From Treponema sp. (lineage in GTDB: Bacteria; Spirochaetota; Spirochaetia; Treponematales; Breznakiellaceae), in assembly GCA_031283575.1 (NCBI GenBank), contig JAITBL010000048.1, forward strand, positions 1-35,717: 35,717 bases of DNA, written 5' to 3'. Under the pieces are notes generated by a model. It was given only the letters and a program-made list of their open reading frames with translations. It did no database searches and was not told the origin of the DNA. The position numbers were made by a program, and so were the translations under genes. Numbering within the stretch: position 1 is the stretch's first letter; every line of letters begins with the position of its first letter. Positions 17,078 to 27,778 of this stretch are shown piece by piece.

Positions 17078-17929
17078 CTAACGTTTGAAGAAATTGCGGA
17101 TAAGGTCCGCGAATTCCTGGGTGTGTTCGATCTGGGTCCAGTGACCGCAGTGACCGAAAACGTGGAGCTGAGCCCTGTCAATAAGTTTGAGGAGCCGGAA
17201 TGAATTTTCCAGCGGGATAACGCGATCCTCGCGGCCGTGGACGATCAGCGTCTCGTGCGGAATGCCGCGTATGTAGTTCGCGTCCGCCGCCATGGATTCA
17301 ACGCCTTTCTGCCTCGGTTCGGGGAAGAGGGCGTGGAAACTTTCCTGAAAACCGGGCTGCATGCTCGACTCGTAGCGGGTCTTAATCAGTTCCGGCGTGG
17401 CAAAACTGTGATCATAGGTAAAGATCTCCAGCAGTTCTTCCATCGCTTCAAAAGAAGGTTCGTAACCCCAGACGGCATCGAGCCCGTAGGTGATGGGAAA
17501 CGAAACGCCCATGGCGCCCATAAGCACGAGTTTTTTTACCCGATCGGGATGGCGGATTGCCATGGACAGCGCCAGCGCCCCGCCAAAGGAATTGCCGACC
17601 AGATTGGTTTTTTCGATCTTGAGGGCGTCGAGCAAATCCACCGTCTGCCTGACCCAGTTGATCATATTGTTCTTCATGCCGGGAACGCGCTCGGTAAAAC
17701 CGAAGCCGGACATGTCGGGCGCTATCACCCTAAAGTCGTCTTTGATAAGGGGAAAAAGTCTGCCCCAGTTCGCCCACGCGGTAACGCCGGGACCCGAACC
17801 GTGCAGCAGGGTTACCACGTCACCCTGTCCCAGGTCATGATAGTTGGTCTTGAATTTTCCCGTCTGAATGCTGTTTGCTATTTCCGGTCTTTGCTCTGCC
17901 ATGTAAGTCTTTCTCCTTGTGAAAAACAT
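17078..17929 (-). CDS. dmpD: 2-hydroxymuconate semialdehyde hydrolase (alpha/beta hydrolase)
   Basis: LLHGSGPGVTAWANW, GNSFGGALAL nucleophile elbow, catalytic HCGHWTQIEH. Confidence 0.92.
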   Translation of the reverse strand: MFFTRRKTYMAEQRPEIANSIQTGKFKTNYHDLGQGDVVTLLHGSGPGVTAWANWGRLFPLIKDDFRVIAPDMSGFGFTERVPGMKNNMINWVRQTVDLLDALKIEKTNLVGNSFGGALALSMAIRHPDRVKKLVLMGAMGVSFPITYGLDAVWGYEPSFEAMEELLEIFTYDHSFATPELIKTRYESSMQPGFQESFHALFPEPRQKGVESMAADANYIRGIPHETLIVHGREDRVIPLENSFRLLKLIDRAQLHVFGHCGHWTQIEHTQEFADLIRNFFKR

Positions 17930-17974
17930 GATAAAATTACTAATCTATTTCGCAAGATAATGATGTACCCGCTT

Positions 17975-18013
17975 TTCCAATAAGTCAAGCAATTTTTTTA
18001 TTTTTTATTGGAA
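17975..18013. promoter_or_regulatory. Inverted repeat TTCCAATAA-N21-TTATTGGAA upstream of the meta-cleavage cluster, overlapping a possible minus-strand -35 TTGACT
   Basis: Read directly from sequence. Confidence 0.5.
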
Positions 18014-18051
18014 TGAAGGCCGCGTTTCATGCGGATTACAGTAAAACGTAC

Positions 18052-18150
18052 TCAATGCGATAAAAGCGGTAAATCTCCATTCCATGCGCGTTATTCAGAT
18101 CAATTGCGATATACTGATGTTTAGTGCTGTTTTATGACAATCAATGCGAT
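18052..18150. repeat. Three direct copies of TCAAT(T)GCGAT (18052-18061, 18100-18110, 18141-18150)
   Basis: Read directly from sequence in the intergenic region. Confidence 0.6.
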
Positions 18151-18273
18151 TTCTTTACATAAAAACATCCCGAAAAAAGAATTTTTGGTTTTGTATCCGC
18201 TCAATGCCGCCGCAAAGAAGGCGGGGAAGAGGGATTGAAAGAAGGGCTGCGAGAAGGCGAAGCCGTCGGGGGC

Positions 18274-19524
18274 TTATTCCCCGCTCAACATGAGCAGGGC
18301 CATTACTTTTGCGTCCCCCAAAATATTGGCGATGATTGCGTATTCGTTGGGTTGATGGGCGGTGTCGTCCATACGGCTCCACACCGCCGAATCGATGCCC
18401 TCGTTCCGCAGAAAGGCGCCGACCGTACCGCCGCCAATGCCGACGGGACGGGTCTTGACCCCGTAGACTTCAGCGGCGGCTTTTGAGAGCAGCTTTATCA
18501 GCGGCGAATCCGGCGAAGTGGCTTTTGACTCGTTGAACTGGATCTTGCCGTAATTCACCGTAACCCCGTGTTTGGCTTCCGTTTCTTTTTTGAGCCGCTC
18601 TATCTCGGCTTCCACGGCGCCCATGGAGATGCGGGGAAGGACGCGCATATCCATATAGAAGACATCTTCGCCGGGTATCGTGTTAATATTGGGAACATTC
18701 GCTTCTTTTTTGGTGATCTCGAAGGTGGAATAATCCGGCTCAAAAAGCGGGTCCTTTTCGGTAAATTTCGCCTTGAGCCCGTAATGAAGGTTGACCGCCA
18801 AATCGGCGCCGGCAAGGTGGGCGTTTTTCCCCTGATCGGGCCGCGAAGCGTGAGACTGCCTACCCCGCGTAACAAACTTTACCCAAAGCTGGTTTTTTTC
18901 GGCAATCTCGATAGTTTCGCCCCTGCTGTCCCCTCCGTCGGGAATCAGGACCATATCGTCCTTTCGGAACAGTTCCCCGTGGCGCTTTAACAGCCAGTCA
19001 ATGCCGAAAGCGCTGCCGTTTTCCTCGTCCGCCGCAAAGAGCAGCTTGAACGTCCGCCCGGGCTGTACGCCGCAGGCGGCCAGCGCCAGCGCCGCCAGCA
19101 CCGAAGAAACCAGCCCCTGCTGGTTGTCTTCGACGCCCCGCCCGATAAGACGCGGCCCGAGCGGGCCGTCGTCTTTCCGCACCACCGTCCAGGGATCGCT
19201 CTCCCAGAGCTTCGCTTCACCGGGGGGCACCACATCGAGATGGCTCATGATCCAGAAACGCCCCCCGGCGCGCCTGCCGGGAACGCTTGCCACGAGCGAA
19301 GGCCTTACCCCGCCTTTGGCACGGGAATCCGCGGCGTCGTAACGTTCAATGGGGGTAAGCCCGTGCTCCTTAAGCCAGCCTTCAAGAAACTCGGCCTTGT
19401 CCAGTTCCCCTTCGCCGCCCGATTCGGGCGATATGGCCGGCCGCTTGCACAGCTCCGTTTCAAGCTCCACCGCCAGAGCCTCGGCGTTATCGATATACGC
19501 GAAAATTTTTTCCTTCATCATCAT
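18274..19524 (-). CDS. M20-family metallopeptidase / amidohydrolase
   Basis: IMSHLDVVPPG, GRGVEDNQQG, LLFAADEENGS metal-binding motifs; start codon ambiguous among consecutive Met codons. Confidence 0.88.
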   Translation of the reverse strand: MMMKEKIFAYIDNAEALAVELETELCKRPAISPESGGEGELDKAEFLEGWLKEHGLTPIERYDAADSRAKGGVRPSLVASVPGRRAGGRFWIMSHLDVVPPGEAKLWESDPWTVVRKDDGPLGPRLIGRGVEDNQQGLVSSVLAALALAACGVQPGRTFKLLFAADEENGSAFGIDWLLKRHGELFRKDDMVLIPDGGDSRGETIEIAEKNQLWVKFVTRGRQSHASRPDQGKNAHLAGADLAVNLHYGLKAKFTEKDPLFEPDYSTFEITKKEANVPNINTIPGEDVFYMDMRVLPRISMGAVEAEIERLKKETEAKHGVTVNYGKIQFNESKATSPDSPLIKLLSKAAAEVYGVKTRPVGIGGGTVGAFLRNEGIDSAVWSRMDDTAHQPNEYAIIANILGDAKVMALLMLSGE

Positions 19525-19525
19525 G

Positions 19526-20497
19526 CTATTTATCCCGGTACACATCCCAGCTGGTCCTGATCAGCGTCTCCATGTCCGAGTACCGCGCCTTCCAGCCGAG
19601 GAGTTCCCCTGCCATTGCCGCCGAAGCGGTAAGTTTGGCGGGGTCTCCGGCGCGGCGGCCGGTAATTTTTGCGGGAATCGCTTTGCCGGTAACGCGGCGG
19701 GCGGTTTCAAGGACTTCGGTCACCGAGACGCCTTCTTCGCTGCCCAGATTGACGGTGATGCTTTTATCGTTCCCGCTCACATAATCCAGAGCCAGAGCGT
19801 GGGCGGCGGCCAGATCGTTCACATGAATATAGTCGCGCACACAGGTTCCGTCGGGGGTATCGTAGTCATTGCCGAAAACCTGAAGTTCCCCGCGCATCCC
19901 GCAGGCCGCTTCCATGATCACCGGAATCAGGTTGGAGGGGTTCTGCTCAAGTCCCGTTACGCGGCCTTTGACATCGTAACCCGCCGCGTTAAAGTAACGC
20001 AGGCTCGCGTAACGTATCCCTTTGAGTCTGTCGTACCAGGAGAGGAACTTTTCGATTTCCAGCTTGGTAAAACCGTAATAGTTGGAGGGATTGGTGGGAT
20101 GTTTTTCATCGACAGGAAGATATTCAGGCTCCCCGTAAACCGCGGCGCTTGATGAAAAGATGATGTACTTGAGCCCCGTTTCGCTTGCCGCGTTTAACAG
20201 ATGCATGGCGCCGATGATATTGTTCACCGAATACTTTTCGGGCTTGATCATCGATTCACCCACCGCCTTGAAAGCCGCCAGGTACACGGCCGCGCCGGCG
20301 CCGCTGTCCCGCATCGCGGAAATCAGCTGTTCGTAACGCAGCGTGTCGCCGTGGACAAACGCCGCGCCGGAAAAAAGATTTTCCCGCAGCCCGCTCGAAA
20401 GATTGTCGAATACCGTTACCTGATGCCCGCGGTCAAGCAATTCCCGCGCGACGTGGCTCCCGATGTAGCCCGCGCCGCCTATGACGAGTATGTTCAT
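19526..20497 (-). CDS. galE: UDP-glucose 4-epimerase
   Basis: MNILVIGGAGYIGSHVARELL, SSSAAVYGEP, YYGFTKLEIEKFL, RYFNAAGYD. Confidence 0.95.
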   Translation of the reverse strand: MNILVIGGAGYIGSHVARELLDRGHQVTVFDNLSSGLRENLFSGAAFVHGDTLRYEQLISAMRDSGAGAAVYLAAFKAVGESMIKPEKYSVNNIIGAMHLLNAASETGLKYIIFSSSAAVYGEPEYLPVDEKHPTNPSNYYGFTKLEIEKFLSWYDRLKGIRYASLRYFNAAGYDVKGRVTGLEQNPSNLIPVIMEAACGMRGELQVFGNDYDTPDGTCVRDYIHVNDLAAAHALALDYVSGNDKSITVNLGSEEGVSVTEVLETARRVTGKAIPAKITGRRAGDPAKLTASAAMAGELLGWKARYSDMETLIRTSWDVYRDK

Positions 20498-20503
20498 CCG
20501 CGT

Positions 20504-21451
20504 TTACGCTTTTACCAGCGTTTTTGCTTTTTCGACCAGCTTGTCCGCCGTAAGCCCGAAACGCCTGGCCAGGTAATCCTGCGTACCCACCTCCCCGAAC
20601 TCGTCGCGTATCCCGATGCGGGCAAATTTGCATCCGCAGCCGTGTTCCGCCAGCAGTTCCGCGACGGCGCTTCCCAGGCCGCCGGCAATCTGGGCGTTTT
20701 CGCAGCTGATCAGCGCCTTTGTTTTGGCCGCCTGGCCCAGAACCGCCTCCTCATCGAGGGGTTTGAGAGTCAGGACATCCAGAACCCCCGCGTCAATCCC
20801 GCCGGCGGCCAGGGCTTCACGCGCCTTGAGGGCTTCGTTCACCATAAGGCTTCCCAGGCATACGAAACACAGATCCTTCCCTTCTTTTAATAATTTCGCC
20901 TCGCCGAACTTGAAAGTATCGCCGGCGGCGTAGAGTACCGGCACGGGTTTTCGGGGAAAGCGGATGTAGACACAGCCGTAACTGGCCGCGGCTTCCTTTA
21001 CCAGGACGGCGGCGCTGTAATAGTCGGAAGGCTCCACAATCACAAGGCGCGGAATCACCCGCATCAGGGCAAGATCCTCAAAGGGCATGTGGGTGCCCCC
21101 GTTCATCGCCGCGGTAACTCCCGGGTCCATGCCGACAAGCTTGACATTGAGCCGGGCGTAATTGGCGGAAATAAAAAACTGGTCGAAAACCCGCCGCGAG
21201 GCAAAGCATCCGAAAGTGGCCGCGAAAGGAATTTTCCCCACCGCCGAAAGTCCCGCGGCGACGCCGACCATGTTCGCTTCGGCAATACCGACATTGACAA
21301 ACTGCCCCGGGTAGGCTTTCTTGAAGCTTCCCGTATTGGTACAGTTCATCAGGTCCGCCTCGAGAACCACAATATCTTTATTCTTTTCCGCCAGAGCGGT
21401 CACCGTCTCAACGTAGGCCGCCCGTATTTCCTTAAGTTCTTCGTTTCCCAT
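20504..21451 (-). CDS. Transketolase, C-terminal subunit
   Basis: Pyrimidine-binding domain: NVGIAEANMVGVAAGLSAVGKIPFAATF; adjacent N-terminal subunit. Confidence 0.92.
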   Translation of the reverse strand: MGNEELKEIRAAYVETVTALAEKNKDIVVLEADLMNCTNTGSFKKAYPGQFVNVGIAEANMVGVAAGLSAVGKIPFAATFGCFASRRVFDQFFISANYARLNVKLVGMDPGVTAAMNGGTHMPFEDLALMRVIPRLVIVEPSDYYSAAVLVKEAAASYGCVYIRFPRKPVPVLYAAGDTFKFGEAKLLKEGKDLCFVCLGSLMVNEALKAREALAAGGIDAGVLDVLTLKPLDEEAVLGQAAKTKALISCENAQIAGGLGSAVAELLAEHGCGCKFARIGIRDEFGEVGTQDYLARRFGLTADKLVEKAKTLVKA

Positions 21452-21493
21452 AGGATTCTCCTGTAGATCCCGCGGCGTTTTGCCGCGGACTCC

Positions 21494-22321
21494 TTATACC
21501 GCCGCTTCCAGCGCGGCAATGGCTTCTTTCGCTTTTTCCATGTTAAAGACCATGCTGTGGTTTTTCTCGACGCCCTCGGCAAAGGAACAGCCCTTTCCCT
21601 TAATCGTGTTCATCACAATCATGGAAGGCTTTTCCTTTTGGGCGAGGGCCGCTTCGACGGCGTTGTCCAGGGCCTCAATATCGTGGCCGTCCACCGATTG
21701 GGTGAACCAGCCGAACGCGGCCCACTTGGCGGGAAGATCGCCCAGCTCAAGAACATCTTTGACATAACCGTCGAGCTGCTGCTTGTTAAAGTCGGTAAAG
21801 GCTACGAGATTCGAAAGCCCCCTGGCCGGGGCAAAGAGGGCCCCTTCCCAAATCTGGCCTTCGTCGGATTCGCCGTCGCCGATGATCGTATACACGGTGT
21901 TGGGCTTTCCGTCCATTTTAAGGCCGAGGGCCATGCCGAGCGCGGCGGAAAAACCCTGCCCCAGGGAACCGGCGGTCATGTCAATTCCGGGCGTCAGCAC
22001 GCGGTCGCAGTGACTGGGGAGTTTCGTCCCACCCTGATTAAGGGTTTTGAGCCAGTCAACAGGGAAAAATCCCTTCGAGGCCAGCGTGGCGTAAACGACC
22101 GGTCCCGCGTGGCCCTTGGAGACGACGAGCCGGTCCCTTCCTTCCCATTGGGGATTTGACGGATCCAGCTTCATCCGGTGATAGTAGAGCAGGGCCAGCA
22201 GGTCGGCAATCGACATGGCGCCCCCGATATGGCCGGAGCCCAGGTTACCGATTTCTTCTATAGTAAGCTTCCTGATTTCCCTAGCCCTGGCTTTAAGCGT
22301 ATCCAACAGCGCCCTGTCCAT
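21494..22321 (-). CDS. Transketolase, N-terminal subunit
   Basis: GHIGGAMSIADLLALLYY, SKGHAGPVVYA, GSLGQGFSAALGMALG, IIGDGESDEGQIWEG (TPP motif). Confidence 0.94.
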   Translation of the reverse strand: MDRALLDTLKARAREIRKLTIEEIGNLGSGHIGGAMSIADLLALLYYHRMKLDPSNPQWEGRDRLVVSKGHAGPVVYATLASKGFFPVDWLKTLNQGGTKLPSHCDRVLTPGIDMTAGSLGQGFSAALGMALGLKMDGKPNTVYTIIGDGESDEGQIWEGALFAPARGLSNLVAFTDFNKQQLDGYVKDVLELGDLPAKWAAFGWFTQSVDGHDIEALDNAVEAALAQKEKPSMIVMNTIKGKGCSFAEGVEKNHSMVFNMEKAKEAIAALEAAV

Positions 22322-22406
22322 AGTGTGCCTTCCTTAACTTGGGTGAATTCTTGCCCCAAGTGTATACGATAGCCCGCCCTTGGGCAATACGTTCGCCCGA
22401 AAATGA

Positions 22407-22437
22407 CAAACGTTTGCGGCAAAACGACAAAATTTTG
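22407..22437. promoter_or_regulatory. Two palindromes CAAACGTTTG (22407-22416) and CAAAATTTTG (22428-22437), each preceded by GA, 21 bp apart
   Basis: Read directly from sequence between divergent transketolase and rpsL. Confidence 0.5.
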
Positions 22438-22466
22438 AAATTTTTTAAAAAATTCACTGGAAGCAC

Positions 22467-22495
22467 TTGACCTTTTTTTGTATATTTGATACGGT
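22467..22495 (+). promoter_or_regulatory. Probable promoter TTGACC-N17-TACGGT for the str-S10-spc operon
   Basis: Near-consensus hexamers, 17-nt spacer, located upstream of rpsL. Confidence 0.6.
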
Positions 22496-22677
22496 AAAGG
22501 CCCCTGTGCAAGAACACGGTAGATCCGTTTTCTATATGTTTTGACTTTTTAATCGAACGCCAGTGAGATTAACAGGCTCAAGAATTATCCGGCGGGTCTG
22601 TTTTTGGCGATCCGGTTTGGCAGGGAAAGCGTCGATATTCCGCCGTTTGCGGTGGAAGTCATCATGTTGGAGGAATA

Positions 22678-23052
22678 GTGCCTACGATTAATCAGTTGGT
22701 TCGGTTTGGAAGACAGCAGGTTACTTCCAAGACCAAATCGCCGGCTCTGCAGTCCTGTCCCCAGAAGCGGGGTGTTTGTACGCGGGTTATGACCGTAACG
22801 CCCAAAAAGCCCAATTCGGCCCTCCGCAAGGTGGCCCGTGTACGGCTTTCCCACGGGACGGAGGTAACCGCCTATATCCCCGGCATAGGACACAATCTCC
22901 AGGAACATTCGGTGGTTCTGGTCCGGGGCGGGCGCGTCAAGGATCTCCCCGGTGTCCGCTATCACATCATCCGGGGGGCCAAGGACACCCTCGGCGTGGA
23001 AGACCGCAAGCGGAGCCGTTCCAAATACGGCGCCAAGCGGCCCAAGGCATAG
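22678..23052 (+). CDS. rpsL: 30S ribosomal protein S12 (GTG start)
   Basis: [12 protein letters not shown]...[52 protein letters not shown]. Confidence 0.99.
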   Translation: MPTINQLVRFGRQQVTSKTKSPALQSCPQKRGVCTRVMTVTPKKPNSALRKVARVRLSHGTEVTAYIPGIGHNLQEHSVVLVRGGRVKDLPGVRYHIIRGAKDTLGVEDRKRSRSKYGAKRPKA

Positions 23053-23055
23053 GTT

Positions 23056-23526
23056 ATGGGAAGAAAGAAGAAAACCGTTGATCGGGGCATTCTGCCCGAT
23101 CCGAAATATAATTCGATAGTGGTTTCCAAATTTGTAAACCGCATGAGGTGGCAGGGCAAGCGTTCGGTTTCCCTGCGCATTGTTCACGAGGCGCTGGGGG
23201 TGCTTCAGTCCAAGGTGGACAAGGAGCCTCTCGAGGTATTTTTAAAGGCGATTGACAATGTCAAGCCCGCGGTCGAGGTCAAGTCCCGCCGCGTCGGGGG
23301 CGCCACTTATCAGGTGCCTGTCGAGATCCGCGAGACCCGCCGCGAGGCGCTGGGAATGCGCTGGCTGATCAACGCGGCCAGGGCGCGGAACGGGCACGGC
23401 ATGGGCGACTGTCTTGCCTCGGAGCTGCTGGACGCGTATAATAGTACCGGTACGGCCTTCAAAAAGAAGGAAGATACCCATAAAATGGCCGAGGCCAACA
23501 AGGCTTTCGCCCATTACCGCTGGTAG
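23056..23526 (+). CDS. rpsG: 30S ribosomal protein S7
   Basis: Full-length S7, ...[10 protein letters not shown]-terminus. Confidence 0.99.
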   Translation: MGRKKKTVDRGILPDPKYNSIVVSKFVNRMRWQGKRSVSLRIVHEALGVLQSKVDKEPLEVFLKAIDNVKPAVEVKSRRVGGATYQVPVEIRETRREALGMRWLINAARARNGHGMGDCLASELLDAYNSTGTAFKKKEDTHKMAEANKAFAHYRW

Positions 23527-23539
23527 CTGGTAGCTGGTA
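23519..23539. repeat. Heptanucleotide tandem repeat (GCTGGTA)x3 spanning the rpsG stop codon
   Basis: Read directly from sequence. Confidence 0.85.
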
Positions 23540-23699
23540 ATCGATAGTGTTCATAAGACCCGTTTGGGTTTTGGATAGAATTCCAAACCGATCATCAGTT
23601 TTGATGAGATAGGTGGAACGATAGTTTAAGTTTTCTTATCTGTCTTTTCCCCGTCAAAACAAACTGTCTCTTCGGTTTTATATTGCAGGAGGAAGAAAA

Positions 23700-24899
<1,200 letters not shown>

Positions 24900-24905
24900 C
24901 AGGCT

Positions 24906-24926
24906 GCCGGTAATGGCATTACCGGC
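24906..24926. promoter_or_regulatory. Perfect hairpin GCCGGTAAT-GGC-ATTACCGGC in tuf-rpsJ intergenic region
   Basis: Read directly from sequence; no T run. Confidence 0.75.
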
Positions 24927-24943
24927 GGAAATAATGCGGAGGA

Positions 24944-25255
24944 ATGATGACAAAGGACCGAATTCGCGTAAGACTGCGCGGTTTCGATGTGGAATTAATC
25001 GATCAGAGCGCGAAATCAATCGTTTCGACGGTACAGAAGGCGGGGGCAAAAGTAACCGGCCCCATTCCTCTTCCGACCCGCATTATAAAGCAAACGGTGC
25101 TTCGTTCACCTCATGTGAACAAGAAGAGCCGCGAGCAGTTTGAAATGCGTACCCATAAGCGTCTGATCGATATAATCGACCCCTCTCCGGAAGTGATGGA
25201 TTCTTTGATGAAGCTGGAACTTCCCGCGGGCGTCGATGTGGAAATCAAGCAGTAG
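24944..25255 (+). CDS. rpsJ: 30S ribosomal protein S10
   Basis: [21 protein letters not shown]...; operon position. Confidence 0.99.
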   Translation: MMTKDRIRVRLRGFDVELIDQSAKSIVSTVQKAGAKVTGPIPLPTRIIKQTVLRSPHVNKKSREQFEMRTHKRLIDIIDPSPEVMDSLMKLELPAGVDVEIKQ

Positions 25256-25280
25256 GCGCTCCGTTCAATGCGGAAGCCTG

Positions 25281-25297
25281 TTCCACTTGTGGTGGAA
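25281..25297. repeat. Hairpin TTCCAC-TTGTG-GTGGAA in rpsJ-rplC intergenic region, related to the rplB-rpsS repeat
   Basis: Read directly from sequence; shares TGTTCCACT and GTGGAA. Confidence 0.6.
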
Positions 25298-25343
25298 TGA
25301 GCGGGTTTTCTTTTCGTTTTAATTATATTGCTGGAGTTAAGTC

Positions 25344-25997
25344 ATGTTGGGTCTTATGGCCAAGAAAGTGGGAATGACACAAATATTTGACGAAGCGGGT
25401 AATCTCGTGCCGGTAACGGTACTGCGCGTTGACCCGAATACGGTCATAGCCCTTAAAAACAAAGAGAACGACGGCTACCACGCGGTGGTTGTCGGTGTCG
25501 ACGAAATGAAAAGCTGCGACGCGGCGAGTAAAAAGCGCCGCCGCCATAGTATGGCCAGCAAGCCCTACGCCGGGCAATTCCCCGAGGGCATAAGCCCCAA
25601 GAAAACGGTCAGAGAGTTTCGTGACTTTGAAAAAGAAGTGAAGGCCGGCGATACGCTGGGGGTGGAACTCTTCGAAGGCTGCCGTTATGTGGATGTAAGC
25701 GGCGTCAGCAAGGGGAAAGGGTTTCAGGGCGTCGTCAGGCGCTATCATTTCGGCGGCGGACGAAAAACCCACGGCTCAAAGTTTCACCGCGAGCCCGGCT
25801 CGACCGGTCAGAGTACCTACCCCCACAAAACTTTCAAGAATATGAAGCTTCCCGGTCACATGGGCGGGGAGCGTGTTACCGTTCTCAGCCAGCGCCTTGT
25901 CAGGGTTGATGCGGAAAAACAGCTTCTTATGGTCCGGGGCGCCGTTCCGGGAGTGAACAAAGGCCTGGTGATCGTCCGGGCGGCGGTCAAGAAGTAA
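25344..25997 (+). CDS. rplC: 50S ribosomal protein L3
   Basis: GLMAKKVGMTQIFDEAGNLVPVTV; SKGKGFQGVVRRYHFGGGRKTHGSKFHREPGS. Confidence 0.99.
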   Translation: MLGLMAKKVGMTQIFDEAGNLVPVTVLRVDPNTVIALKNKENDGYHAVVVGVDEMKSCDAASKKRRRHSMASKPYAGQFPEGISPKKTVREFRDFEKEVKAGDTLGVELFEGCRYVDVSGVSKGKGFQGVVRRYHFGGGRKTHGSKFHREPGSTGQSTYPHKTFKNMKLPGHMGGERVTVLSQRLVRVDAEKQLLMVRGAVPGVNKGLVIVRAAVKK

Positions 25998-26004
25998 GGA
26001 TGAT

Positions 26005-26661
26005 ATGATGAATCGGACGGTATATTCCCTGGAGGGCAGGGAACTGCGAAACATTGAACTCGATGAAGCGGTCTTCGGTCTTCCTGTAAACGATGACCTC
26101 ATCTGGTACGCCATCAACAACGAGCTTGCCAATAAACGGCTCGGCACGGCGTCCACCAAAGACCGCGGCGAGGTCCACGGTTCCAACGCCAAGCCCTACA
26201 AACAAAAAGGTACCGGACGGGCGCGCCGCGGCGACAAAAAAAGTCCTGTCCTTGTGGGCGGCGGCGTTGTGTTCGGGCCCAAACCGCGCGATTTTTCCTG
26301 GTCAATGCCAAAAAAAGAAAAGCGTCTGGCGCTTAAGACCATTTTAAGTTTAAAGGTCCAAAGCGAAACCCTGAAAATAGTCGAGGATTTTTCGATTGAA
26401 TCGGGAAAGACCAAAGAGCTGGTAAAGCTGCTTGCCAACTTCGGTCAAAACGAACGTACCGTGATCATTCTTAAAGACGACGATCCCCTGCTCAAGCGGG
26501 CGGCGTCCAATATTCCCTGGCTTTCTTATCTTTCCTATAACCGCCTGCGGGCTCACGATCTTTTTTACGGCCGGCGGGTTATTCTGCTGGAAACGGCGGC
26601 GAAAAACCTGAACGAATTTTACGGCGGCGAAAAATCCCCGGCAAGCGAGGCTGCCTCATGA
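26005..26661 (+). CDS. rplD: 50S ribosomal protein L4
   Basis: [36 protein letters not shown]. Confidence 0.98.
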   Translation: MMNRTVYSLEGRELRNIELDEAVFGLPVNDDLIWYAINNELANKRLGTASTKDRGEVHGSNAKPYKQKGTGRARRGDKKSPVLVGGGVVFGPKPRDFSWSMPKKEKRLALKTILSLKVQSETLKIVEDFSIESGKTKELVKLLANFGQNERTVIILKDDDPLLKRAASNIPWLSYLSYNRLRAHDLFYGRRVILLETAAKNLNEFYGGEKSPASEAAS

Positions 26662-26945
26662 TAAACTATGAATCAATTTTAATTGAACCGGTACTTTCCG
26701 AAAAAGCCAACATCCTGCGGGAAGAAGGCAAATATGTGTTTAAGGTTGATCCCCGCGCGAACAAGATGGAAATCAAGGAAGCGGTGCGCAGGCTTTTTAA
26801 CGTGCACCCCGTTTCCTGTACGGTCATGGTTGTCGGCGGTAAACCCAAGCGGCTCCGTAACCGGTCGGGCTACACTTCTTCATGGAAGAAGGCGGTAGTG
26901 CGCCTGGCAAAAGACGAAAAGATAGGCATTTTTGAGGGCGTGTGA
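26658..26945 (+). CDS. rplW: 50S ribosomal protein L23
   Basis: [11 protein letters not shown]...[24 protein letters not shown]. Confidence 0.98.
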   Translation: MINYESILIEPVLSEKANILREEGKYVFKVDPRANKMEIKEAVRRLFNVHPVSCTVMVVGGKPKRLRNRSGYTSSWKKAVVRLAKDEKIGIFEGV

Positions 26946-26947
26946 GC

Positions 26948-27778
26948 ATGGGCATCAAGACATATAAACCGATAACCGCCGGTATGCGGCAGTGGACCAG
27001 CCTGGATTTCTCGGATCTTACCAAAGGCGTTAAGCCCGAAAAGTCCCTTACCTCGGGGCGCAAAGAACGGGCGGGCCGTGATTCCGCGGGCAGGATCAGT
27101 GTCCGCCACAAGGGCGGCGGACACAAGCGGCGTTACCGTGACATCGACTTTAAGCGCGACAAGATCGGCGTTCCCGGCAAGGTGGTTACGATCGAATACG
27201 ATCCCAACCGCAGCGCCAACATCGCCCTGGTCAACTATGCCGACGGCGACAAGCGCTACATTATCGCTCCCAGGGGACTGGCGGTTGGCGCCGCCGTTGT
27301 CGCCGGCCCCGCCGCCGCCATTGAGCCGGGAAACGCCCTGCCGCTGGAAAACATTCCTCTGGGCTTTACCGTTCACAATATCGAAATGACGCTGGGCAAG
27401 GGCGGCCAGATGGTGCGCTCGGCCGGCGCCGGCGCCCTCGTGGCCGCCAAGGAAGGGGATTACGTTACCGTCAAGCTGCCTTCCGGCGAAATGCGCATGA
27501 TCTTTAAAAAGTGCTATGCCACCATTGGTACGGTCGGTAACGAGGATCACATGAATGTGACCCTGGGCAAGGCCGGCCGCAAACGCTGGCTTGGCGTGCG
27601 GCCTACGGTACGCGGTATGGTGATGAACCCCGTCGATCACCCGCACGGCGGCGGCGAGGGAAAAAACAAGGGTATTAATCCGGTGACCCCCTGGGGCCAG
27701 CCCACCAAGGGTTTTAAAACACGGAGCAAACATAAGCCTTCTTCGCGGTTTATCGTAAGCCGCCGCAAGAAGAAATAG
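26948..27778 (+). CDS. rplB: 50S ribosomal protein L2
   Basis: [32 protein letters not shown]-like region. Confidence 0.99.
   Translation: MGIKTYKPITAGMRQWTSLDFSDLTKGVKPEKSLTSGRKERAGRDSAGRISVRHKGGGHKRRYRDIDFKRDKIGVPGKVVTIEYDPNRSANIALVNYADGDKRYIIAPRGLAVGAAVVAGPAAAIEPGNALPLENIPLGFTVHNIEMTLGKGGQMVRSAGAGALVAAKEGDYVTVKLPSGEMRMIFKKCYATIGTVGNEDHMNVTLGKAGRKRWLGVRPTVRGMVMNPVDHPHGGGEGKNKGINPVTPWGQPTKGFKTRSKHKPSSRFIVSRRKKK

Noticed and set aside
22351-22386. TTGCCCCAAG ... CTTGGGCAA imperfect inverted repeat upstream of transketolase
   Set aside because: One arm has an extra base and there is no associated promoter geometry; too weak to call
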